From Rhodoligotrophos sp. CJ14 (lineage in GTDB: Bacteria > Pseudomonadota > Alphaproteobacteria > Rhizobiales > Im1), in contig NZ_CP133319.1 of assembly GCF_038811545.1 (NCBI RefSeq), forward strand, positions 3,732,001-3,796,000: a stretch of 64,000 nt of DNA, written 5' to 3'. Under the pieces are notes generated by a model that saw only the letters and a program-made list of their open reading frames with translations, did no database searches and was not told the DNA's origin. The translations under genes were made by a program, and so were the position numbers. Positions 8,615-17,022 of this stretch are shown here, piece by piece. The first letter of the stretch is position 1, and every line of letters starts with the position of its first letter.

Positions 8615-9045
8615 GCAATATGACATCATCCGAGCAGCAAACACCTTCATCGGATTGGGGGCCGGCAGGCGATGAATATTGGGCAGCGCTCGACGCGGGC
8701 CGCCTGACCTTCCAGCGTTGCGATACGTGCGGTAAGCCCTGGCTGCCGCCCCGCAGCGAATGTCCGCATTGCTGGTCAGCGGAATGGCGATGGGAAGCAG
8801 CGAAGGGCACCGCCACGGTGGTGAGCTGGGTGATCTATCACACCGCCTTCGACAAGCGCTTCAAGGACCGGTTGCCTTACAACGTCGCCGTGGTGGAGCT
8901 GGATGAGGGCCCGCGTATGGTCACCAATCTGGTCGACCTGCCCGAGGGCGAGCAGGACCTGATCGGCCGCCGCGTTGAGCTGGTCATCCAATCCGATCTG
9001 GGCCGTGCCTTGCCCCGCTTCCGGCTCAGCGGGACGGCGCCGTAA
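8611..9045 (+). CDS. DUF35 OB-fold, zinc-ribbon protein
   Basis: A 144-residue protein with an N-terminal rubredoxin-like zinc ribbon, CDTCGK...CPHC (near residues 37-54), followed by the OB-fold segment TVVSWVIYHTAF and VAVVELDEGPRMVTNL. DUF35 proteins bind thiolase-fold partners, as in archaeal HMG-CoA synthesis and actinobacterial sterol side-chain cleavage. The ATGA overlap with the thiolase-like gene supports a stoichiometric complex of the two products. Confidence 0.88.
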   Translation: MSNMTSSEQQTPSSDWGPAGDEYWAALDAGRLTFQRCDTCGKPWLPPRSECPHCWSAEWRWEAAKGTATVVSWVIYHTAFDKRFKDRLPYNVAVVELDEGPRMVTNLVDLPEGEQDLIGRRVELVIQSDLGRALPRFRLSGTAP

Positions 9046-9095
9046 CCGCGGTGGGCGAAAAATGACGGGATAAGAACGAGGGAGGAGAGACAATC

Positions 9096-10328
9096 ATGAT
9101 TTCGCATATAACAAGGCGCTTGGCTCTGGGGATAGGCGCGGCAGCGATGCTATCGCTTGTCGCCGGTCATCCGGCGGCCGCGCAGGAGACGTTCAAGATC
9201 GGCGCCATCAACCCCTATTCCGGACCGATGGCGCTCTATGGCGATGAGGTGACCCGCGGCTATGAGCTTGCGGCCGAAGCGTTGAACGCTAAGGGCGGCA
9301 TTCTCGGGCGCAAGGTCGAGATCATTCGCGGCAACGCGAGCAGCCCTCAGGAAGGGATCGCCGCGGTCGAGCAGTTGGCCGGCCGCGATAATGTCGATGC
9401 CTTTATCGGCACCTATTTGAGCGCCGTGGCCGCGGCCGCTTCCGAAGCGGCCATGAACTATCAGAAGCTCTATTGGGACACCAACGCTCTGGCTGGCAAT
9501 CTCACCGAGCGCGGCCTGCCGAATTTCGCACGCTCCGGTCCCTATGCGGTCTCATTCGCCGATCAGTCGGTTGAGCTCGTCACCAATCTCCTCGCCAAGA
9601 CCCTGGGCAAGGAGCCTAAGGACCTTAAGGTTTGGCTCGAGCACGAGGAGTCGATCTATGGCACCTCGATTGCCGATCGCCAGAAGGAAAAGCTCGAAGA
9701 AGCCGGCGTTCAGGTGGTGGGAATGGGCGCCCATAGCCCGAAAGCCATCGATCTGACCGACTCGATCCTCCGCGCTCGCGATGCCCAGCCGGATGTCTGG
9801 GTGAACACGGGCTACGTGCCGGACGGCAACCTTCTGCTGCGCACCGCCCGTGATCAGGGCTTCAAGCCTGCCGCCATGGTGCTGGTGGGTACCGGCGATA
9901 CCCGCGAGACCCTGGAAGCGCTCGGTGCAGAATCGCTCGAAGGCATTCTCATCGTGAGCTATCCGCGTCCTGACGTCGCCGAGAAATATGGCCCGGGCGC
10001 TCATGCCTATCTCGAAGCCTATCGCGCGAAATATGGACAGGATCCATTGGCACCCCAGAGCATGACCGCTTTTGTCGGGCTCAAGATCATGGCGGAAGCC
10101 ATCGAGGCAGCTGGCAGCGCCGAGCCCGAAGCGGTCATTGCCGCAGCCAAGGCCATGGACAAGCCGCTGAACAGCTATGAGACGGGCTTTGGCGCCAAGT
10201 TCGACGACAACGCTCAGAACGTCCTCACCCCACCCACGGTGGTGCAGTGGCAGAACGGCAAAGTGGTCACCGTCTTCCCTGTGGAAGCCGCTGGTGAGAA
10301 CAAGCTGGTCGCCATCGGCAAGCAATAG
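9096..10328 (+). CDS. ABC transporter substrate-binding protein, branched-chain amino acid type
   Basis: A 410-residue periplasmic binding protein of the LivK-like type I fold. It has a signal peptide (residues 1 to about 29, hydrophobic core then HPAAAQE) and begins the mature fold with FKIGAINPYSGPMALYGDE, then ALNAKGGILGRKVEI. GGGAGG-like ribosome site AGGGAGGAGA precedes the ATG. Proteins of this type bind not only amino acids but also aromatic acids, amides and other carboxylates. Its place between the CoA enzymes and the permease genes suggests it captures the growth substrate of the pathway. A strong hairpin follows it. Confidence 0.9.
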   Translation: MISHITRRLALGIGAAAMLSLVAGHPAAAQETFKIGAINPYSGPMALYGDEVTRGYELAAEALNAKGGILGRKVEIIRGNASSPQEGIAAVEQLAGRDNVDAFIGTYLSAVAAAASEAAMNYQKLYWDTNALAGNLTERGLPNFARSGPYAVSFADQSVELVTNLLAKTLGKEPKDLKVWLEHEESIYGTSIADRQKEKLEEAGVQVVGMGAHSPKAIDLTDSILRARDAQPDVWVNTGYVPDGNLLLRTARDQGFKPAAMVLVGTGDTRETLEALGAESLEGILIVSYPRPDVAEKYGPGAHAYLEAYRAKYGQDPLAPQSMTAFVGLKIMAEAIEAAGSAEPEAVIAAAKAMDKPLNSYETGFGAKFDDNAQNVLTPPTVVQWQNGKVVTVFPVEAAGENKLVAIGKQ

Positions 10329-10345
10329 GCGGCGACCCCACCAAC

Positions 10346-10375
10346 GCGCCTGCCCCCGTTCATCAGGGCAGGCGC
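10346..10375 (+). terminator. Intercistronic hairpin after the binding-protein gene
   Basis: A perfect 10-base stem, GCGCCTGCCC/GGGCAGGCGC, with a 10-base loop, 18 bases after the binding-protein stop and 28 before the permease start. There is no U-run, so it more likely stabilises the upstream message or attenuates read-through than stops transcription completely. This is common in ABC operons, where the binding protein is needed in excess. Confidence 0.65.
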
Positions 10376-10402
10376 CGGCGCTTGAAACTTGGCAAGGTTC
10401 CC

Positions 10403-11293
10403 ATGTCCACATTGATGAACATCATCGTGGTGGGCTTGCTGCTCGGAGGCATCTATGGCCTCGTGAGCATCGGGCTCAACCTGATCTTCGGCGTGATCCG
10501 CATCGTCAACTTCGCCCAGGGCGAGTTGGTGATGCTGGGCATGTATGGTGCCTATCTCAGCTATTACCTCGTGGGCATGGACCCTTACGTGTCGATCCTG
10601 GTGGTCGTGCCCGCCTTGTTCCTGTTCGGCGTTCTGATCCAGCGCTTCATTCTGCAGCCCCTCCAGAATGAGCCGATGATGCAGATCTTCGCGACATTCG
10701 GCCTCCTCCTTCTCCTGCAGAATATCATCCTCGCGATCACCCGCGGCACTGGCTACACCGTGCCCACTGATCTTTCGGCGGTTGTGATCGACATTGCCGG
10801 CCTTAAGATCAGCCTGGTGCGGCTCATCGCCCTGTTCGCGGTCACCGCGGTCGCCATCGGCATGAGCTGGTTCCTCAAGAATACGCTGCCCGGCAAGGCC
10901 ATTCGCGCCGTCACTCAGGACCGCCGTGCGGCGCGCCTGATGGGCATCAATGTCGAGCTCACCTTCATGCTGACCTTCGGCATGGGGGCAGCGCTTGCGG
11001 GACTCGCTGGCACCCTGCTCGCGCCGATTTACACCATGTCGCCCCAGATCGGCGGAAACTTCATCCTGGCCGCCTTCGCTGTTGTGGTGCTTGGCGGACT
11101 CGGCAGCGTTTGGGGCGCCTTTATCGGCGGCTTCATCATCGGCCTGATCGAGGCACTGGCCGGCTATTATCTCGATCCGGCGCTCAAGCATGCGATCTGG
11201 TTCCTGGTATTCATCGCGGTGCTGATCATTAGGCCCGGCGGCCTGTTCGGCATCGTCGGAGCGGAAGAGGTGGGGCTTCGTGAGCAGCATTGA
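10403..11293 (+). CDS. Branched-chain-type ABC transporter permease (LivH-like)
   Basis: A 296-residue inner-membrane permease with about eight hydrophobic segments. It shows the family's GGIYGLVSIGLNLIFGVIRIVNFAQGELVMLGMY near the N-terminus and the EAA-like GTLLAPIYTMSPQIGG and VLGGLGSVWGAFIGG segments later. The ATG at 10403 is preferred over an in-frame TTG at 10382 since the protein then starts at the first membrane helix. It overlaps the LivM-like gene by 14 bases. It pairs with the next gene product to form the membrane channel. Confidence 0.9.
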   Translation: MSTLMNIIVVGLLLGGIYGLVSIGLNLIFGVIRIVNFAQGELVMLGMYGAYLSYYLVGMDPYVSILVVVPALFLFGVLIQRFILQPLQNEPMMQIFATFGLLLLLQNIILAITRGTGYTVPTDLSAVVIDIAGLKISLVRLIALFAVTAVAIGMSWFLKNTLPGKAIRAVTQDRRAARLMGINVELTFMLTFGMGAALAGLAGTLLAPIYTMSPQIGGNFILAAFAVVVLGGLGSVWGAFIGGFIIGLIEALAGYYLDPALKHAIWFLVFIAVLIIRPGGLFGIVGAEEVGLREQH

Positions 11294-12326
11294 TTTACCC
11301 CTGACGCTTGCCGGGCGCGCAGGCCCTGGCATCACCACCTTCCGCACCGAACTGATGCGCATCGTGGTGATCCTGGCCATTCTCCTGGGCTTTGCTTGGA
11401 TCTATGCGCGCGATCCCTTCATTCTGAACATCTTTGCCTATGCCATGCTGTTTGCGGGCCTTGCCAGCGCCTGGAACATGATCGGCGGCTTCGGCGGCCA
11501 GTTCTCCTTGGGCCATGGCGTCTTCTTCGCGATCGGCGCTTATCTCACAGCTAATCTCTATCTGCATTTCCAGATGTCGCCGTGGCTTGCGCTCATTCCA
11601 TCCGCAGCCCTTGCCGCTCTCGTCGCCGTCGCGGTGTCCTGGCCGACCTTTCGCCTGAAGGGCCCGTTCTTCGCCATTGCCACCATGGCGTTCAACGAGG
11701 TCGCCTTCGTGCTCGCCAACTACTTCAGCAGCATAACCGGCGGGCCGCGCGGCCTGTCTTTGCCTTTCAAGGCCGGGCTCGTGAACATGATCTTCACGAA
11801 CCGATTTCACTACGCCCTGCTGATGCTCGGTTTTCTTGCCGTCTGCCTGCTGGCGAGCGCGGCGGTCCTGCGCAGCCGCTTTGGCTACTATCTCCAGGCC
11901 GTCCGCGAGGATGAGGATGCCGCTCGTGCCGCCGGCATCCGGGTGTTGAATGTCAAACTGCTTGGCATGGGCGTGAGTGCAGCCCTCACCGGCATCGGCG
12001 GTGCCCTCTTTGCCATGTATCTGCGCTTCGTTGATCCGCCGACGCTTCTGTCCTTGCCCGATATCGGCGTGAAATTCGCCCTCATTGCGCTGATCGGCGG
12101 TGTGGGAACCCTTTACGGCCCGCTTGCGGGTGCCCTGCTGATCGTGCCCGTCGAATTCTATCTCCGCGCCTCCCTGGGCGGCATGCTTCCCGGCACCAAT
12201 CTCATCGTGCTCGGCGCCGTGCTGATCCTCTGTGCACTGTTCATGAAACGCGGACTGATCGGCGCGGGCTTGGCCCTATGGCAGCGAATGGCCAACCGTT
12301 CGGGCGACGGGAGGCCAGGCCGATGA
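11280..12326 (+). CDS. Branched-chain-type ABC transporter permease (LivM-like)
   Basis: A 348-residue membrane protein of the LivM family, starting at a GTG at 11280 inside the end of the LivH-like gene. Family marks are GLASAWNMIGGFGGQFSLGHGVFFAIGAY near residues 60-90, ITGGPRGLSLPF near residue 150, and the C-terminal LIGGVGTLYGPLAGALLIVPVEFYLR. About ten hydrophobic segments are visible. The C-terminal tail is basic and the stop overlaps the next ATG as ATGA. Confidence 0.9.
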   Translation: MSSIDLPLTLAGRAGPGITTFRTELMRIVVILAILLGFAWIYARDPFILNIFAYAMLFAGLASAWNMIGGFGGQFSLGHGVFFAIGAYLTANLYLHFQMSPWLALIPSAALAALVAVAVSWPTFRLKGPFFAIATMAFNEVAFVLANYFSSITGGPRGLSLPFKAGLVNMIFTNRFHYALLMLGFLAVCLLASAAVLRSRFGYYLQAVREDEDAARAAGIRVLNVKLLGMGVSAALTGIGGALFAMYLRFVDPPTLLSLPDIGVKFALIALIGGVGTLYGPLAGALLIVPVEFYLRASLGGMLPGTNLIVLGAVLILCALFMKRGLIGAGLALWQRMANRSGDGRPGR

Positions 12327-13048
12327 CAGCCCCCTTCCTGTCATTGCAGGGCTTGACCAAGCGCTTCGGCGGGCTGGTTGCGGTGAACGACGTGAGCCTC
12401 GATCTCTCGCAAGGCGATCTCGTCAGCATCATCGGGCCGAACGGCGCCGGCAAGACCACGCTGTTCAACTTGGTCACCGGCCAGTTCCTCCCGACTGCTG
12501 GCCGCATCATGCTCAATGGCGAGGACATCACCGGAGAGACGCCACAGAATCGCGCCCGTTTGGGGTTCGGTCGCACCTTTCAGATCTCGAAGACGCTGAC
12601 GGCTTTGACGGCGCTGGAGAACGTGCTGATCGGCGCCTTCCTCCATCGGCGCGGCCTGGTCGAGGCCGCACGGCGCGCCCACGAGGTGCTGGAGATGGTC
12701 GGGCTCTCCGCCCGCGCCAAGGTGAAGGCGGGCACGCTCACCCTGAGTGAACGCCGCCGCCTCGAAATCGCGCGCGCCTTGGCGCTGGATGCCAAGATCG
12801 TGCTCCTGGATGAGGTGATGGCGGGCGTCAATCAGACGGAGGTCGACGAGGTCATTCATCTCGTCAAGCGCCTTCATGCCGAGGGCCTGACCTTCCTGGT
12901 GATCGAGCACAATCTGAAAGTAGTCCGCGCCTTCCAGAGCCGGGTCGTGGTGCTGGATTTCGGCCGCAAGATTGCCGATGGCACGCCCGACGAGGTCCTG
13001 TCGGATCCCCGGGTGGTCGAGGCCTATCTCGGGAGGAAACGGGCATGA
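12323..13048 (+). CDS. ABC transporter ATP-binding protein (LivG-like)
   Basis: A 241-residue ATPase. Walker A is GPNGAGKTTLFN (near residue 38) and Walker B is KIVLLDEVMAGVN; the signature motif reads LSERRRLEIARAL instead of LSGGQ, a variation found in LivG proteins. The ATG at 12323 overlaps the LivM-like stop (ATGA) and has GGGAGG upstream; a longer in-frame start at 12278 would lie inside livM. It drives import together with the LivF-like subunit. Confidence 0.9.
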   Translation: MTAPFLSLQGLTKRFGGLVAVNDVSLDLSQGDLVSIIGPNGAGKTTLFNLVTGQFLPTAGRIMLNGEDITGETPQNRARLGFGRTFQISKTLTALTALENVLIGAFLHRRGLVEAARRAHEVLEMVGLSARAKVKAGTLTLSERRRLEIARALALDAKIVLLDEVMAGVNQTEVDEVIHLVKRLHAEGLTFLVIEHNLKVVRAFQSRVVVLDFGRKIADGTPDEVLSDPRVVEAYLGRKRA

Positions 13049-13761
13049 GCGCGGCACTCGAGGTGACCGATCTCCATGCAGGCTATGGTCAGGCCATGGT
13101 GCTCGATGGCATAGGCTTTTTGGCCGAACCCGGCGAGATCATCGCGGTCGTGGGCGCCAATGGTGCAGGCAAGAGCACCTTGCTGAACACGATTGCCGGT
13201 ACGGTGCGGCCGACATCGGGGAGCATCATCTTCGATGGCGAGGACGTGACCGCGCTTCCCGCCCATCGCTTGCCGGAGCGCGGGCTCGTGCTGGTGCCCG
13301 AAGGCGGCCGTCTGTTTCCCTTCATGACGGTTGGCGACAATCTCGAGCTTGGGGGCTATGCCCTGCGCGACAGGAAGGCCATTGCCAACCGGGTGGATGA
13401 GGTCATGGAGCTGTTTCCGGTGCTGCGCGAGCGTCGCGACCAGCTTGCCGGCCATCTCTCCGGCGGCGAGCGCCAGATGTGTGCGATCGCCCGCTCGGTC
13501 ATGAGCCGGCCCAAGCTTCTGATGTTGGATGAGCCCTCGGTCGGCCTGTCGCCCAAAATGGTTGCGCAAGTCTTTTCTCTCGTGCAGTCCCTGGCGGCAA
13601 GTGAAGGTCTGACGGTGGTCCTCGTGGAGCAGAACGTGGCGGAAGCGCTCGATGTCTCGAACCGCGCCTATGTGCTTGACCATGGCCGCATCACGCGCGC
13701 GGGCGCTTCTGCCGAACTGCGTGATGATCCGGCGATTCAGGCCGCCTATATGGGTCTGTGA
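13045..13761 (+). CDS. ABC transporter ATP-binding protein (LivF-like)
   Basis: A 238-residue ATPase with Walker A GANGAGKSTLLN, signature LSGGERQMCAIARS and Walker B LLMLDEPSVGLSP. It overlaps the LivG-like gene by ATGA and completes the five-part importer (binding protein, two permeases, two ATPases). It ends 27 bases before the GntR regulator gene. Confidence 0.9.
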   Translation: MSAALEVTDLHAGYGQAMVLDGIGFLAEPGEIIAVVGANGAGKSTLLNTIAGTVRPTSGSIIFDGEDVTALPAHRLPERGLVLVPEGGRLFPFMTVGDNLELGGYALRDRKAIANRVDEVMELFPVLRERRDQLAGHLSGGERQMCAIARSVMSRPKLLMLDEPSVGLSPKMVAQVFSLVQSLAASEGLTVVLVEQNVAEALDVSNRAYVLDHGRITRAGASAELRDDPAIQAAYMGL

Positions 13762-13788
13762 TGATTAGGGTGCCCTTGCTGGCCTGAC

Positions 13789-14520
13789 ATGGATAAGATT
13801 GAACCCATAATCGTGCCGAAAGCCTCAGACGTGCTGGCCAACCGCCTGCGCAGCATGATCCTGGGCGGCAAGCTCGCCACCGGTGCCTCTTTGCCCACCG
13901 AGCGGGAACTCGTGACCGAAACCGGCCTGAGCCGCTCGTCCGTGCGCGAGGCCCTGCGTATCCTTGAGATTGAAGGGCTCATCACCACCCGGCCAGGACG
14001 CACCGGCGGATCGGTGGTGACCTTACCGGGTCGCGCGTCGATCGTGCGGTCCATGGAGCTCTTCGTTCGCACCCATGGGGTGCGGCTTGAGGCGCTGCTT
14101 GAATGCCGCATCGGGCTCGAACCATTCCTCGCGCGCCTTGCGGCCCGCAACTGCACCGAGGCCGCCTTGCAGGAGATCCGCAGGCTCCACAAGGAATTCA
14201 TCGCAAGCGTCGACGACGTTCCCCGCTATAAGCGGGTCAATCTGGAGTGGCATCTCGCGGTCGCGCGCGCCAGCTGCAACGAGCCCCTGATTGCCCTCAT
14301 GGAGGCCATTGCCGAACCGATCATGGATGCGGCAGGCTACCAGCAGGTGACCACCGACGAGATTCGCCGCAAGACCGTGCGCGCCCACGAGAAGATCCTG
14401 CGAGCCATCGAGAGCGGCGATGAGGACGCGGCGTTCAATGCCATGGAGCGCCATGTGAGCGCCTATGGCAAGATCGTGCGGGAAGCGCTGAGTGTCGAGA
14501 CAGTCGAGAGAATTGAATGA
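13789..14520 (+). CDS. GntR family transcriptional regulator with FCD domain
   Basis: A 243-residue regulator of the FadR/FCD subfamily. The winged-helix part (residues 15-80) has LRSMILGGKLATGASLPTERELVTETGLSRSSVREAL; the alpha-helical FCD effector domain follows, with VNLEWHLAVARA and a later VRAHEKILRAIESGD segment that supply metal-ligand residues in this class. It lies inside the catabolic operon and is the obvious candidate to respond to the substrate or its CoA ester. The tandem sites at 4084-4123 are its best candidate operators; no such site was seen directly before this gene. Confidence 0.9.
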   Translation: MDKIEPIIVPKASDVLANRLRSMILGGKLATGASLPTERELVTETGLSRSSVREALRILEIEGLITTRPGRTGGSVVTLPGRASIVRSMELFVRTHGVRLEALLECRIGLEPFLARLAARNCTEAALQEIRRLHKEFIASVDDVPRYKRVNLEWHLAVARASCNEPLIALMEAIAEPIMDAAGYQQVTTDEIRRKTVRAHEKILRAIESGDEDAAFNAMERHVSAYGKIVREALSVETVERIE

Positions 14521-14556
14521 CAATGCTGGCCAAGAACAGCGAAATCGGGAGGAGAC

Positions 14557-15351
14557 ATGCAAGGCGCGGAGGCAGATAGACCTGTAGCCCTGATTGCGGG
14601 CGGCGGGACCGGTGTCGGTGCGGCCTCTGCCTTGCGCTTGGCCCGTGCCGGCTATGACATCGCGGTTCTTTACAGCCGAAGCGCGAGCGATGCCGAGAGC
14701 GCGGCAGCAGAATGCCGTGAGCTAGGCGGCCGCGCCATGACTGTGCAGGCCGATGTGAGCCGCGACGAGGACTGCCGGCGTGCAGTGGCCGAGACGGTCG
14801 AGCGCCTCGGCCGGCTCGATGCGCTGGTCAACAGCGCCGGTGCCACCCAATTCGCCAGCATCACAGATCTCGACAGCCAGAATGCCGAGGACTTTCACAG
14901 GGTCTATGGCGTGAATGTCGTCGGTGCATATCAGATGGCGCGCGCCGCGGCAGAACATCTGCGGGCAAGGGGCGCCGGAGCGATCGTGAATGTGTCCTCC
15001 ATCGCCGGGCTGAACGGCAATGGCAGCTCGCTGGCCTATGTCGCGTCCAAAGGCGCGCTTAACTCGCTCACCTTGGCGCTGGCCCGCATTCTCGCGCCTG
15101 AGATCCGGGTCAATGCGGTCCTGCCCGGGTTGATCGACACGCGCTGGCTTCCCTCCGGCCTCGGCGCGGAGGCTTATCAGCGGGTGAAATCCGGCTTTGC
15201 GGACTCTTCCGCCTTGCAGGACGTCTGCACGGCTGATGATATCGCCTCCGTTGTGGTCTTTCTCATCACCGAGGCGCGGAAGGTGACGGGGCAGCTCCTG
15301 CCGGTCGAAGCCGGCTTCCTCTTGGGCCGTCCGACCCTGGTGCGAAAGTGA
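14557..15351 (+). CDS. Short-chain dehydrogenase/reductase (FabG-like)
   Basis: A 264-residue classical SDR. The cofactor motif is AGGGTGVGAASALRLA near residue 15, NSAGA follows near residue 90, and the catalytic set is Ser in NVSSIAG, Tyr and Lys in YVASKGAL. The ATG has a strong GGGAGGAG site. It probably oxidises or reduces a hydroxyacyl intermediate of the pathway; the operon otherwise lacks a 3-hydroxyacyl-CoA dehydrogenase. The stop overlaps the start of the next gene. Confidence 0.87.
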   Translation: MQGAEADRPVALIAGGGTGVGAASALRLARAGYDIAVLYSRSASDAESAAAECRELGGRAMTVQADVSRDEDCRRAVAETVERLGRLDALVNSAGATQFASITDLDSQNAEDFHRVYGVNVVGAYQMARAAAEHLRARGAGAIVNVSSIAGLNGNGSSLAYVASKGALNSLTLALARILAPEIRVNAVLPGLIDTRWLPSGLGAEAYQRVKSGFADSSALQDVCTADDIASVVVFLITEARKVTGQLLPVEAGFLLGRPTLVRK

Positions 15352-16928
15352 TCGCCATGTCGCAAGAAGCCTTGCCCATACGCCGGGAGATCCATTACGG
15401 CACGCGGCTGGTGCGATGCTTTGCCGATCGGCCGCCTCATATCGACGCCATGTTCAGGAAAACCGTGGCGCGCCACCCCGAGGCGACCGCCCTGGTTTTG
15501 GGTGATCAGCGCCTCAGCTACCGCACTCTCGATGACACGGTGGAGTATATTGCTGCGAACCTTGCCGCCCGTGGCCTTGGCAAGGGCGACCGCATCGCGC
15601 TGCTTCTCGGCAATGGCTTCGAATTCGTATTTCTGGTGCTGGCGGCAGCCCGCCTTGGCGCCATCATCGTGCCGATGAATATTCGTCAGCGTCGGCCCGA
15701 AATCGCCTTCATGCTCAACCAGTGCGCGGCCGCGGCCCTCGTCTATGATGCCGAGCATGGGCCGAACCTGCCGGAGCGGGACGAAGTTCCGGCCCTGCGC
15801 CATCTCTTCGTGGTGGGCGAGGGGGAGGGCACGGCCTTCTCGCAGCTGCTTGCGCCGGGCAGCGCACCTGCGGTGGACATTGCCGAGGAGGATGTCTTCT
15901 CGATCCTCTACACCTCCGGCACCACTGGCCGGCCAAAGGGCGCCATGCTCACCCATTTCAGCACGGTGCATTCCGTCATTCACTACAAGGAATGCTGTGG
16001 CCTGGGGGCTGGCGAGGTGTCGATCATGGCCGTGCCGGCTTCCCACGTCACCGGCCTCGCGGCCAACATCCTGACCATGGTGCTGGTCGGCGGCACCACG
16101 GTGATCATGCCGGCCTTCAAGGCGCGCACCTTTCTTGAGCTTGCCGAACGTGAGCGGCTGAGCTTCACCATCATCGTGCCCGCCATGTACAATCTCTGCT
16201 TGCTCGATCCGGATTTTGCCAAGTTCGATCTCTCGGCCTGGCGAGTGGCGGGCTTCGGCGGCGCGCCGATGCCGCGGGCCACCATCGAGCGATTGGCGGC
16301 CACCTGTCCGAACATGGCCTTGGTGAACTGCTACGGCTCGACCGAAACCACTTCGCCGGCAACCATTCTGCCACCCGGCCATATCAAGGACCATCCCATC
16401 TCGGTCGGCAGGCCCGTGCATTGTGCCGACATCCTCGTGGTCGATGAGAGCGGCAAGGAGATGCCCCCGGGTGAAAGCGGCGAGCTGCTGATCGGCGGGC
16501 CCATGGTGGTGCCCGGCTACTGGGACAATCCGGAAGCGACCGAGTCTGGCTTTGTGAACGGCTATTGGCGGTCGGGCGATATCGGCGCTGTGGACGAGCA
16601 GGGCTATGTCCACGTTTTCGATCGCAAGAAGGACATGATCAATCGCGGCGGCTTCAAGGTCTATTGCATCGAGGTGGAAAGCGTTCTGTCCCACCATCCC
16701 TCCGTGGTGGAAAGCGCTGTTGTCGGCACGCCCTGTCCCGTGTTGGGTGAACGGGTGCATGCCTTCATCTATTCTGGCGACAGGCCGCGGGATGAGGCGG
16801 GCATAAAGGCGTTCTGCGCCGAGCGCATGTCCGATTACAAGGTGCCTGACTATATCACCTTCCTCGACGAGCCGCTGCCGCGCAACGCCAATGGCAAGGT
16901 GCTGAAGACCGCCCTTCGCACGCCTTGA
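15348..16928 (+). CDS. AMP-dependent acyl-CoA synthetase / ligase
   Basis: A 526-residue adenylate-forming enzyme that activates a carboxylate with ATP and CoA. Seen are the P-loop-like SILYTSGTTGRPKGAM near residue 187, the A5-type VNCYGSTETTSPAT, the A7 YWRSGDIG, the hinge FDRKKDMINRGGFKVYCIEVE and the C-terminal Lys motif PRNANGKVLKTAL. The start is a GTG overlapping the SDR stop (GTGA); an ATG lies nine bases further on. It closes the catabolic operon. About 95 bases without a clear terminator separate it from the repair island. Confidence 0.9.
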   Translation: MIAMSQEALPIRREIHYGTRLVRCFADRPPHIDAMFRKTVARHPEATALVLGDQRLSYRTLDDTVEYIAANLAARGLGKGDRIALLLGNGFEFVFLVLAAARLGAIIVPMNIRQRRPEIAFMLNQCAAAALVYDAEHGPNLPERDEVPALRHLFVVGEGEGTAFSQLLAPGSAPAVDIAEEDVFSILYTSGTTGRPKGAMLTHFSTVHSVIHYKECCGLGAGEVSIMAVPASHVTGLAANILTMVLVGGTTVIMPAFKARTFLELAERERLSFTIIVPAMYNLCLLDPDFAKFDLSAWRVAGFGGAPMPRATIERLAATCPNMALVNCYGSTETTSPATILPPGHIKDHPISVGRPVHCADILVVDESGKEMPPGESGELLIGGPMVVPGYWDNPEATESGFVNGYWRSGDIGAVDEQGYVHVFDRKKDMINRGGFKVYCIEVESVLSHHPSVVESAVVGTPCPVLGERVHAFIYSGDRPRDEAGIKAFCAERMSDYKVPDYITFLDEPLPRNANGKVLKTALRTP

Positions 16929-17022
16929 TCCTCCTGGCGCATCGGTTTCCCACAGGTTAACGGCAGAGGCTGCCTTGCGCGGCCGACTCACTTATCCTAG
17001 CGCATGAGTCATGCGAGGCATC

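Noticed and set aside
15177-16991. 604-codon open frame antisense to the SDR and acyl-CoA synthetase genes
   Set aside because: Its peptide is rich in His, Arg and Gly with no family features, and the plus-strand genes have complete motifs; it is a by-product of high GC codon use.
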